From positions 1-26,716 of the forward strand of contig CAUYUA010000231.1 in assembly GCA_963575675.1 (NCBI GenBank): a stretch of 26,716 nucleotides of DNA. The letters run 5' to 3'. Below are positions 8,773 through 15,901 of this stretch, piece by piece. How positions within the stretch are numbered: position 1 is the stretch's first letter; each line of letters begins with the position of its first letter. The DNA is from CAUYUA01 sp963575675 (GTDB lineage: Bacteria > Pseudomonadota > Alphaproteobacteria > Azospirillales > Azospirillaceae). The notes below the pieces were generated by a model that was given only the letters and a program-made list of their open reading frames with translations, was not told the DNA's origin and searched no databases. A program made the position numbers and the translations under genes.

Positions 8773-9032
8773 ATTGCGATTCGCGCTTTTCTCGACGAAC
8801 ATTCTTAGGCGCGTTGTTGCTCGGAGCCGTCGCGGGATGCGCAGAGCGCGCGCAAACTCCTTTGATCATGGGAGCAACGCCGGTGACATACACGGCGCCT
8901 CCGGTGGCGAGTCCGCCGACGTCCGCCAAAAACAAGTCGACGTCCCCGAGTAAGAAGCCGAGGAAGTCCAAGAAGCCCAAAAAACCGAAAAAAGACGCCG
9001 CGCCTAAAAACCAATCTGTTCCTGAACGCTAG
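8769..9032 (+). CDS. Small Lys/Pro-rich lipoprotein with a Tat-like signal
   Basis: An 87-residue protein whose ATG overlaps the previous TGA (ATGA), with GAAGGAG 8 bases upstream. The N-terminus has a twin-arginine-like motif, SRRTFLGALLLGAVAGCAE, with a good Val-Ala-Gly-Cys lipobox, so it is predicted to be a membrane-anchored lipoprotein. The remainder is short and disordered, ending in a run of Lys-Pro-Lys-Lys repeats, which could bind an anionic partner such as nucleic acid, LPS or peptidoglycan. This is inference. It is the last gene of the three-gene cluster; the inverted-repeat element starts 21 bp after its stop. Confidence 0.75.
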   Translation: MNCDSRFSRRTFLGALLLGAVAGCAERAQTPLIMGATPVTYTAPPVASPPTSAKNKSTSPSKKPRKSKKPKKPKKDAAPKNQSVPER

Positions 9033-9053
9033 AGAACGCCTAGAGAAATAGGG

Positions 9054-9352
9054 AAATAGAATTAAAAGGGTCCAGGGACTGTGTTCCTGGTCGTCGGGGA
9101 TTATAAGGGGGGAGCGAAAGCCCCCCTTATTCGCGAAGCGACCTTCCTCTGGAATCGTTTATGTGCTTTTTTATGTGTTCTGTATGTTTTATGTGTTTTG
9201 TATGTTCTGTATGTTCTGTATGTGGAGTTTACGGAAAAAAACGACCAAAGATTCCAAAGGAAAATCGCTTCGCGAATAAGGGGGGCTTTCGCTCCCCCCT
9301 TATAATCCCCGACGACCAGGAACACAGTCCCTGGACCCCTTTAATTCTATTT
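9054..9352. repeat. Long inverted-repeat element A (MITE-like)
   Basis: Two nearly identical arms of about 103 bp (9054-9156 and 9250-9352) face each other around a 93-bp centre. The outer end is AATTAAAAGGGTCCAGGGAC and each arm also contains a small palindrome, GGGGGGAGCGAAAGCCCCCC. The centre holds imperfect tandem repeats of TTCTGTATG-like units (about 9160-9226). Because the arms are complementary, both strands carry an apparent ORF beginning MFLVVGDYKGG; these are artefacts of the repeat. No transposase is present. The element fills the gap between the convergent lipoprotein cluster and DUF2155 gene and could terminate both. Confidence 0.9.
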
Positions 9353-9402
9353 TCTGTTTCTTTGCTTTCGCTTTTCTCGTCTTCCAGTTCCCTACTTATT
9401 CC

Positions 9403-9789
9403 CTACTTACTGCCGCAAGCAATAACCCAAACATCGTAAATAGGATGCTCCAAACCGGAAAGCGCCGGACTCGACGCAAACATCCAACCGGAAAACACCT
9501 GTTCAGCTTGCTCGCCAGGGCTAATCTCAACAATCTCCAAATACGCAGCCGCCTCCGGCGACTCAATCGGAGCCGACTGCCGACAAGCCCGCAACGTAAT
9601 TCGCAACCCAAAAAACGATATCGTCTCGCCAACAGCAATCGGCAACGCCGAAACTCGCGCCGTAATCTTATCCAACCCCTGCAACAGAGCGCTGTTGCGC
9701 TCGTCAAACTGAGGCCCGGCGGCCACAAAACCGCTCCCCCACAACACGCCGACGACCAACAAGAACGCGGCGAGAGGCAAACGAATCAT
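9403..9789 (-). CDS. DUF2155-domain exported protein
   Basis: A 128-residue protein of the DUF2155 family, found in alphaproteobacteria; molecular function not known. A signal peptide (MIRLPLAAFLLVVGVLWGSG) precedes the domain, whose hallmarks are all visible: LLQGLDKITARVSALPIAVG, ITLRACRQSAP, AAYLEI, and VFSGWMFASSPALSGLEHP followed by YDVWVIAC. The two conserved cysteines may form a disulphide. GGAGG lies 9 bases before the ATG at 9789 and 6 bases before an adjacent GTG at 9792, so either start is possible. It follows ispE by 15 bp and is probably the last gene of the TPR-ispE-DUF2155 operon. In other Rhodospirillales I recall this gene near accC and aat; here it is not. Confidence 0.9.
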   Translation of the reverse strand: MIRLPLAAFLLVVGVLWGSGFVAAGPQFDERNSALLQGLDKITARVSALPIAVGETISFFGLRITLRACRQSAPIESPEAAAYLEIVEISPGEQAEQVFSGWMFASSPALSGLEHPIYDVWVIACGSK

Positions 9790-9804
9790 CACACTTCGCC
9801 TCCG

Positions 9805-10779
9805 TTAAGACTGACGCAACCGACCCGCGCGCACCCACCAAAGCGGATGCTCCGCAGAAAGCTCGCGCGCAGCAATGCACGCAGCTTCAAAATCCGGATA
9901 AAGACCAAAACATGTGGCGCCGCTTCCCGAAAGCCGCGACAACAAACGCCGAGGCGAAGCCTCAAGAGCCGCCAAAACCTCCGCCACCGCCGGAACAACG
10001 GATATCGCCGCAGACGTCAAGTCATTGCGCCGCAGCGATAAAGCCGCAGCAAACGCCGCAACGTCCACAGGAGCGTTCTCCAGCCGCGCCGAACCGGAAA
10101 ACGCCCCGGAACGCGCGCGAAACACCGCAGGCGTCGACAACGGAACGCCGGGGTTAACCAAAACACATGGACACTCCGGCAGAGCGGGCGCAGGATCAAT
10201 GATCTCGCCGATTCCTCCGAAATAAGCAGGCTTCCCCACCAAACAAACCGGCACATCCGCTCCCAACTGAGCGGCCAAAGCCAGAAGCTCCGGAGAAAGC
10301 GCCCCGACGACGTCCGAAGCAACCCAAAGCCGATTCAAAGCGCGCAGACAAGCGGCGGCGTCCGCCGAGCCTCCGCCGATTCCCGAAGCAATCGGCAGCT
10401 CTTTAATCAAACGAATCGCGCTCGCCGGAAACCGCTTGGCCACGGCGGCGCCGTTCAAAGAAAGCGCTTGCGGCCAAATCCGCTCAACCCATTTCCGCGC
10501 CGCGCGCGTCACCAAATTGTCGGCGGACGGCTCTTGCGCCAAAGCGGCGGCGAAAGCCCCCTCTATGGTCAACGGAAACCCCGCCGCCTCGTCGGCAAGA
10601 GGACAAACCTCGATTCGGTCTGCAATGTCGGCAAACATCACCAAACTGTCGAGTTCATGATATCCATCGGACCTTCGCCCGATGACGTGAAGATAAAGAT
10701 TGATCTTCGCCGGAGCCTCGACCGTCACAACATTCGAAGCGTCACGATCGAAAGCAAAAGATTCAAAAGGCGCGATCAT
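9805..10779 (-). CDS. ispE: 4-diphosphocytidyl-2-C-methyl-D-erythritol kinase
   Basis: IspE phosphorylates CDP-ME at the 2-hydroxyl using ATP in the non-mevalonate (MEP) isoprenoid pathway; it is cytosolic and usually essential. The 324-residue product is a GHMP kinase: substrate-side motif APAKINLYLHVIGRRSDGYH at 22-41 with catalytic Lys25, ATP-binding loop PIASGIGGGSADAA at 129-142, catalytic Asp175 in LGADVPV, and the third motif SGSGATCFGL near residue 290. Length is slightly above average. Its ATG overlaps the TGA of the upstream TPR gene (ATGA), so translation is coupled. The DUF2155 gene follows 15 bp downstream. Confidence 0.96.
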   Translation of the reverse strand: MIAPFESFAFDRDASNVVTVEAPAKINLYLHVIGRRSDGYHELDSLVMFADIADRIEVCPLADEAAGFPLTIEGAFAAALAQEPSADNLVTRAARKWVERIWPQALSLNGAAVAKRFPASAIRLIKELPIASGIGGGSADAAACLRALNRLWVASDVVGALSPELLALAAQLGADVPVCLVGKPAYFGGIGEIIDPAPALPECPCVLVNPGVPLSTPAVFRARSGAFSGSARLENAPVDVAAFAAALSLRRNDLTSAAISVVPAVAEVLAALEASPRRLLSRLSGSGATCFGLYPDFEAACIAARELSAEHPLWWVRAGRLRQS

Positions 10780-12632
10780 GGGGTCTCCGGACGGCTCGGC
10801 TCCAGTTTCTGAACGGCGGGCGCGACGACGCCGGGAGTGGAGAACGCGGCCTTTCCAGCGCCGCCAATCGGCTTCTCTTCAAACAGCACGCCATGAGCGC
10901 GCAATTTTGCTTGCAAACTTTCAATCAGCTCGACCTCTTCGGCGTTTTGATGGGCGCGTTGCCACTGGAAAACGGCTTCGTTTTTGCGCCCGACTTTCCA
11001 ATACGCATCCCCTAGATGATCATTGATTGTGGGGTCAAGAGGCCGAAATTCGACGGCGCGCTCCAAATAGGTCACGGCGCCCGGCAAATCGCCCATGCGA
11101 TAGAGCGCCCATCCGAGACTATCGACGATGTAGCCGTCACGCGGTCGGGCGGCGACGGCGCGCTCGATCATCAGCTTGGCCTTATCGAGATTGCGCGCGC
11201 GGTCAACCCAAGAATAACCGAGATAATTCAACAACAGAGGTTGATTCGGGTTCAGTTCGAGAGCGTGAAGCAAGTCGACCTCGGCTTGCTCCCATTTTCC
11301 GTTGCGCTCATAAGCCATGGCGCGACCATAGAGAACCGGCCAGTAATGCTCTGTGACAACTTTCACCTGATCGAGAGCCCGACTATAGGCGTCCACGGCT
11401 TGATCATAACGCTTGGCGACACGATGCTGATCTCCGAGTCGAATTAAAGCATCGATCATCCCAGGCCGCTCACGAGCCAGCGTCTCCAACAAAGCGGTGG
11501 CTTCGACGTCACGCTCGGCGCGGCTGAGGGCGTCGGCGATTCGCAAACGCACGGTCCAATCAAGCGCAGAATTATTGGTTGCTCGAACCTCGCGGAACAA
11601 AGCGACGGCGTCGTCATACCGATTTCTCGACACCAAGACGTCGCCCGCCATAAGCTGAGCCAAGGGGAAATCCGGGCGCAAGAACAAGGCCATGCGATCA
11701 TAAGCAATGGCGACGTCGTCGGAACCGTCCTGGTGCAGAGCGCTGGCCAAACCGAATAAAGCCTCCGCAACGCCGTCGCGGGCTGAAGCCACAACGGGCG
11801 GCGGAGGCGACGCTCCGGCGTTTTGCGCCGCAACCAAGGTCTCGATCAGCAGCGTGTCGGGATTCTGAGTCTGAAAAGCTTCGTAGAGGCTGCGCGCTCG
11901 TTCAGGAACGCCGCTGCGTTGAAAGAAGCCGCCGGCAATCTCCACCATGCGGAACGTAGGATTCTCAACGGAAACGGCTTCGGAGAACCAACGCTGCGCG
12001 GCTTCGCGATCTCCGGCCAAATCGCTGATCGCTCCGGCGTGCAACGCGCGCAACGCGGAGAGCCCTGAAACCGTCTTCAACGGAGCCAAGAACTCCACGG
12101 CGCGCTCATAAACGGCGGGAGAGGGAGGCTCTTTGGCGATCAGGGTCCAAGCGTTCAACAAAGGCTGAATGAATCGCGTGACGCCCTCGGCGGGCAAAGC
12201 GGCGAGACGCGCGGAGACTTGATCATGCCTCCCTTGATTAAAGTCATCGACCAGCAACAAGGCGAGCGCAATGGGGGATGAGGGCTCGCGGGAGACGATT
12301 CGCGCGGCGAGCTTGAGCGCACGCTCGATTCGTCCTTCGCCCAACTCCAAAAGAAAGGTGCGACGCATCAAGTTGATGTCGTCGGGATCGCGCTCCAGAG
12401 CATCGGCCATGTAGGTCGCCGCAGCCGCCCAATCTTCCAAATGAAGAGCGAAACGCCCGGCCAAATAAGCGCCGACGCGGGGCACGCGCTCATTTTGGTC
12501 GTTTTCGCGCGCAGCGACGCGGCTTCCTCCGACGCACATCATCCCGGTGGCTGCAACGGCAAAACCGGCGACGATCGCCATGGCGCGCGCCCGACCTCGC
12601 AGCGTCTTCCCGACTCCATTCGCGCCGTTCAT
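10776..12632 (-). CDS. Tetratricopeptide-repeat protein, probably exported
   Basis: A 618-residue TPR protein. The N-terminus (RGRARAMAIVAGFAVAATGM, residues 12-31) is a signal peptide or membrane anchor, so a periplasmic location is inferred. The body is helical; the clearest TPR units are AAATYMADALERDPDDINLM near residue 70, KRYDQAVDAYSRALDQ near 405, GKWEQAEVDLLHALELNPNQ near 440, and GDLPGAVTYLERAVEFRPLD near 515. The tail is proline-rich. TPRs form scaffolds for protein complexes and no catalytic domain is present. The ATG at 12632 has AAGGA about 10 bases upstream. It is the first gene of an operon with ispE and the DUF2155 gene, a pairing with ispE seen in other alphaproteobacteria. 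Its exact role is unknown. Confidence 0.92.
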   Translation of the reverse strand: MNGANGVGKTLRGRARAMAIVAGFAVAATGMMCVGGSRVAARENDQNERVPRVGAYLAGRFALHLEDWAAAATYMADALERDPDDINLMRRTFLLELGEGRIERALKLAARIVSREPSSPIALALLLVDDFNQGRHDQVSARLAALPAEGVTRFIQPLLNAWTLIAKEPPSPAVYERAVEFLAPLKTVSGLSALRALHAGAISDLAGDREAAQRWFSEAVSVENPTFRMVEIAGGFFQRSGVPERARSLYEAFQTQNPDTLLIETLVAAQNAGASPPPPVVASARDGVAEALFGLASALHQDGSDDVAIAYDRMALFLRPDFPLAQLMAGDVLVSRNRYDDAVALFREVRATNNSALDWTVRLRIADALSRAERDVEATALLETLARERPGMIDALIRLGDQHRVAKRYDQAVDAYSRALDQVKVVTEHYWPVLYGRAMAYERNGKWEQAEVDLLHALELNPNQPLLLNYLGYSWVDRARNLDKAKLMIERAVAARPRDGYIVDSLGWALYRMGDLPGAVTYLERAVEFRPLDPTINDHLGDAYWKVGRKNEAVFQWQRAHQNAEEVELIESLQAKLRAHGVLFEEKPIGGAGKAAFSTPGVVAPAVQKLEPSRPETP

Positions 12633-13510
12633 GCTGAGCTTTCCTTATCCGAACCGAAATCTGTTTCATCGAAATCTGTTTTCTTCGCCGCCTCGGACCG
12701 CGCGAAATGCGAGAAACGCGCCAGACTCGCGAGAGCCACAGAAAAGACGCGGCGGCGAAGCATATCACGCTTCGGGCGGTCGCCAAAACGCACGGAGATG
12801 ATAAAGGAGTCGGGGGGGACTGTGTTCCAAAACCCGGGGGCCATTGCTAAGGCCTTGGCTCGAACCAAGATTGCCCGGACCAGGGACGAAAGCCCCTTTG
12901 TTCGCGAAACGACCTTCCTCTGGAATCGCCTGACCATTTACTTGTGTAGGCCCGCCGCAAGTCCGCCACGGACCATTCACAAACCAACGATGAAAAAAGC
13001 CCAACGATGAAAAAAGCCATCCATAAAAACGAAAAAGACAAACGGTTTTAGGGGAAGGGCGCTCCGCGAACAAGGGGGCTTTCGTCCTTGGTCCGAGCAA
13101 TCTTGGTTCGAGCAATCTTGGTTCGAGCAATGGCCTGAGCAACGGCCCGAGTGATTGGGAACACAGTCCCCGGACTCCTTTAATTTTTTATTCGAAATAA
13201 AAGGCCATACGAGGCTCGTCGACGTTCAAGACTCCGCCAAACAAAAAAACTCCCTCACAAACCGGCAAAAGAGCCGCCAAAAGAAACCATCCCGTGAAAC
13301 AAAGGACGATTCGCAAAAAAATATCCTCGAAAAAAATAAAACTTCGACACAAAACACCCAAAATCCAGTCAAAGGCTTCCCCTAAGGACGTTTTTCCGCT
13401 ATATGGCCATGAGCCATGAAGCGTGACGGCAACGGTTCAGCGATGTTGCTCGTCCCGACGCACAGACACCCTTGACGGGCGCCCCTCGATCGTTTCACCC
13501 TTCGCAAATC
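12633..13510. other. Divergent intergenic region with inverted-repeat element B and an A-rich stretch
   Basis: This 878-bp gap lies between the divergent TPR and hprK genes. It contains element B (12803-13181). The segment 13190-13390 is unusually A-rich on the plus strand compared with the genes around it. I see no convincing small gene. The hprK promoter should lie between 13380 and 13510, where CTATATGG (13399-13406) is only a weak -10 candidate. Confidence 0.5.
12803..13181. repeat. Long inverted-repeat element B, divergent relative of element A
   Basis: Imperfect arms of about 120-130 bp (12803-12922 and 13051-13181) surround a 130-bp centre. The arms share with element A an outer GGACTGTGTTCC, a CGAAAGCCCC palindromic side, TTCGCGAA and, in the left arm, GACCTTCCTCTGGAATCG. 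The right arm has a 15-bp tandem duplication (unit GAGCAATCTTGGTTC, 13095-13124). The centre has a 17-bp tandem pair (12984-13017, unit CCAACGATGAAAAAAGC). No transposase gene is present. Confidence 0.8.
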
Positions 13511-13957
13511 ATGACGACATTTCACGGCACATGTGTTCTAACAGCGGGCGTCGGCGTTCTGCTGCGCGGACAATCAGGAAGCGGAAAATCAGACCTCGCG
13601 TTGCGCCTAATTGAACAGGGAGCCATTCTCGTCGCAGACGATCGAGTCGTTCTGACGGCGGCGGATGGATGCTTGTTCGCTCAAGGCCCGGAACGTTTGG
13701 CCGGATTGATCGAAGTGCGCGGAGTGGGAATTATGAAAGTTCCTGCAACGCAGCAAGCCGTTGTTGCTTTGATCGTCGATATGGTTCAGCCCGGCGCAAT
13801 CGAACGAATGCCCGAAGCTGAATGGGAGGACTTATGCGGCGTCCGCGTGGCGCGGCTGAGGTTGACGCCTTTCGAGACGTCCGCAACAGCCAAGCTCAAC
13901 ATTGCGGCGGCGGCGGCTCGGGACGGTGTGCTGGGAAAGGCGCCAGAACTGCAATGA
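13511..13957 (+). CDS. hprK: HPr kinase/phosphorylase, short alphaproteobacterial form
   Basis: It phosphorylates HPr on its regulatory serine and reverses the reaction, setting the state of the PTS phosphorelay. The 148-residue product is only the catalytic domain; Firmicutes enzymes are about 310 residues, with an extra N-terminal domain, while short forms are normal in alphaproteobacteria. The P-loop GQSGSGKS is at 20-27, ADDR at 42-45 and the family signature GLIEVRGVGI follows near residue 80. ATG 13511 is chosen because MTTFHGTCVL matches the family start, though no good ribosome-binding site is seen; a TTG at 13472 would add 13 residues. Its stop overlaps the rapZ ATG (ATGA). Its substrate, HPr with Ser64, is encoded in the same cluster. 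Confidence 0.93.
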   Translation: MTTFHGTCVLTAGVGVLLRGQSGSGKSDLALRLIEQGAILVADDRVVLTAADGCLFAQGPERLAGLIEVRGVGIMKVPATQQAVVALIVDMVQPGAIERMPEAEWEDLCGVRVARLRLTPFETSATAKLNIAAAAARDGVLGKAPELQ

Positions 13958-14967
13958 TCAGCGTCGGAAATTCGACAGAAAACGCTCTGAGCAACGGAAC
14001 CGCCGATGTCTCCTCGACGCAAACGGAACCGGCCCCGTTGGAAACCGAAAAAGCCGAGACGCCCAACACAGAGCGCGTCGGAAAAAGAAACATCATCATC
14101 ATCACCGGCCTTTCCGGCGCAGGATTGTCGGTGGCTCTGAAAGCGCTGGAAGACCGCGGATGCGAAGCCGTGGACAACCTTCGACTGTCTCTTGTGCCTC
14201 TGCTCATTCAATCCGGCGAAACATTGTCGGAAGAAAATTCTCGACGGCCATTGGCTCTGGTGATCGATAGCCGAACCCGCGACTTCAGCGCCGAAGCCTT
14301 CCTAAGCCATTTGCGGCTCTTGAAAAGTCGCCTCGACCTTCAAACGCAAGTGCTGTTTCTGGATTGCTCCGACGAAGTGCTTCAACGCCGGTTCACCGAA
14401 ACCCGTCGCCGACACCCTCTGACCGCCGACCGCCCCGTCGCCGACGGCATTCAACGCGAACGCGCGTTGCTGGCGCCGTTGCGCGAATGCGCCGACGTGA
14501 CAGTTGACACCACGCAATTGTCCATTCATGAACTGCGACGCATTTTGTCCGGCCACTTCCGACTGGACAAAGAATCGTCTCTTCAGATTTTCGTCACATC
14601 TTTTTCGTATAGACAGGGAGTGCCGCGCGAAGCCGATCTGGTGTTCGACGTGCGCTTCTTGGCGAACCCTCATTACGAGCCGGCGCTTCGTCCACTCAGC
14701 GGCCTCGACGCCGCCGTGGCGGAGCGAGTCGCAGGAGATCCGGACTTTCCGGACTTCTTCCGCAGCCTCACCGGCCTATTACAACCGTTGTTGCCGCGTT
14801 ACAGTCGGGAAGGAAAGAGTTATCTTACGCTTGCCGTCGGCTGCACCGGCGGACGCCATCGCTCCGTCTTCGTGGCCGAGCGTTTGTCCGCGTGGCTCGG
14901 CGAGATCGGATATCCCGTCGGCCTCAGTCACCGTGATCTGGAGCGCGCCGGATCGCGCGCCGGCTGA
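13954..14967 (+). CDS. rapZ: RapZ family nucleotide-binding protein (altered P-loop)
   Basis: RapZ (YvcJ/YhbJ) proteins bind nucleotides and, in E. coli, bind small RNAs that control glucosamine-6-phosphate synthase; the alphaproteobacterial role is less clear. The 337-residue product has a polar extension of 44 residues not usual in the family, then a P-loop-like IITGLSGAGLSVALKALEDRG and EAVDNL (72-77). The C-terminal domain carries the diagnostic AVGCTGGRHRSVFVAERL and SHRDLERAG. The P-loop lysine is replaced by Leu58, where canonical proteins have GAGKS and several alphaproteobacteria have GAGRS. ATG 13954 overlaps the hprK stop, so the two are translationally coupled. The neighbouring PTS genes suggest a link between sugar phosphorelay state and RapZ activity. 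Confidence 0.94.
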   Translation: MISVGNSTENALSNGTADVSSTQTEPAPLETEKAETPNTERVGKRNIIIITGLSGAGLSVALKALEDRGCEAVDNLRLSLVPLLIQSGETLSEENSRRPLALVIDSRTRDFSAEAFLSHLRLLKSRLDLQTQVLFLDCSDEVLQRRFTETRRRHPLTADRPVADGIQRERALLAPLRECADVTVDTTQLSIHELRRILSGHFRLDKESSLQIFVTSFSYRQGVPREADLVFDVRFLANPHYEPALRPLSGLDAAVAERVAGDPDFPDFFRSLTGLLQPLLPRYSREGKSYLTLAVGCTGGRHRSVFVAERLSAWLGEIGYPVGLSHRDLERAGSRAG

Positions 14968-15174
14968 AAACCTTATGGCCAACGCCGTCCCCTTCCCTCG
15001 CCCGCCGCGACGCTCCCAAACGTCCGAGGCCTTCAGGTTTCAGGGTGCGGCCTCCATCGCGTCGGCTTTGTGTGTTCAGCGCTCCGACGCCGACGACGGC
15101 GAAAAGGTTTCGACCGTCTTCAGAAATCAGAGCCTCGCGCCGTCCCGGAACGCCGCAGAGCAAAGGAAGTGTCG

Positions 15175-15576
15175 ATGATCGGAATGGTTCTGGTAACCCA
15201 TGGGCGTCTCGCCGAGGAGTTCATCGCGGCACTGGAACATGTCGTCGGCCATCAGGAGCGAGTGCGCGCGGTGTGCATCGGTCCCGAAGACGACATGGAG
15301 CAGCGCCGCCATGATATTCTGGCCAACGTCGCAGAAGTCGATGACGGAAGCGGCGTCGTGCTGCTGACCGACATGTTCGGCGGCACCCCCAGCAATTTGG
15401 CGATCTCGATCATGGATAAGGCCAAGGTCGAAGTCATCGCCGGAATAAACCTGCCGATGCTCATTAAGCTCGCCAGCGTCCGCGACGTGGAGATGTTGCC
15501 CTTGGCGGTGGAGGCCGCCAGAGAAGCCGGCAGACGTTACATCAACGTCGCTTCGTCGCTGTTGGCCGAGGGGTAA
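15175..15576 (+). CDS. PTS mannose-type EIIA component
   Basis: A 133-residue single-domain EIIA of the mannose family, which accepts phosphate from HPr. His9 in MIGMVLVTHG is the phosphorylated residue; GVVLLTDMFGGTPSNLAI near residue 60 is the second family signature. AAGGA lies 7-8 bases before ATG 15175. No EIIB or EIIC is nearby, so it cannot support sugar uptake alone; in alphaproteobacteria such EIIA proteins (ManX/EIIAMan) are regulatory outputs of an incomplete PTS. It lies 207 bp after rapZ and 4 bp before the HPr gene. Confidence 0.95.
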   Translation: MIGMVLVTHGRLAEEFIAALEHVVGHQERVRAVCIGPEDDMEQRRHDILANVAEVDDGSGVVLLTDMFGGTPSNLAISIMDKAKVEVIAGINLPMLIKLASVRDVEMLPLAVEAAREAGRRYINVASSLLAEG

Positions 15577-15580
15577 GCCG

Positions 15581-15901
15581 ATGTCTTCCGTCGATGATTT
15601 GGAGCCCGGAATGGGCGCCTTGGAGCCGATCTCGGAAGTGTGCGAACGAGTCGTCATCCGAAATCGTCGCGGCCTTCACGCCCGCGCCGCCGCAAAATTC
15701 GTGAAATTGGCGGCTCAATTCGACGCCGATATCGAAGTCGAGCGTAACGACTCGACCGTCAGCGGTCAGTCCATTATGGGCCTCATGATGCTCGCCGCAG
15801 GCGCCGGCAGCACTGTGGTGCTGCGCGCCTACGGAAACGAAGCGGCGCAAGCGGTCGCGGCTTTAGTCGCCCTGATCACTCGGAAATTCGATGAAGATTG
15901 A
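15581..15901 (+). CDS. HPr phosphocarrier protein
   Basis: A 106-residue HPr with about 18 extra N-terminal residues relative to the usual 85-90. His33 in NRRGLHARAAAKFV is the site phosphorylated by EI. Ser64 in GQSIMGLMML is the regulatory site used by HPr kinase, and its presence agrees with hprK upstream. GAGGGG lies 8 bases before ATG 15581. A shorter start is not available near VCERVVIRNRRG, so the extension is probably real. It overlaps the next gene (EI) by 11 bp and follows EIIA by 4 bp, so all three are co-translated. Confidence 0.95.
   Translation: MSSVDDLEPGMGALEPISEVCERVVIRNRRGLHARAAAKFVKLAAQFDADIEVERNDSTVSGQSIMGLMMLAAGAGSTVVLRAYGNEAAQAVAALVALITRKFDED

Noticed and set aside
9081..9325. 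Two small ORFs on opposite strands, both starting MFLVVGDYKGGAKAPL
   Set aside because: They are the two arms of the same inverted repeat read from opposite strands; no ribosome-binding site or family match.
12441..13010. A 189-codon plus-strand ORF over the start of the TPR gene and element B
   Set aside because: Runs antisense through the TPR signal-peptide region and into a repeat; no conserved motif.
12940..13130. Possible CRISPR array from regularly repeated short units
   Set aside because: Only two or three copies, contiguous without spacers; simple tandem duplications within an inverted repeat.
14975..15178. A 67-codon ORF between rapZ and EIIA whose stop overlaps the EIIA start (ATGA)
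   Set aside because: No ribosome-binding site and an Arg/Pro/Ser-rich composition typical of a shadow frame; EIIA has its own good AAGGA. Position alone is not enough.
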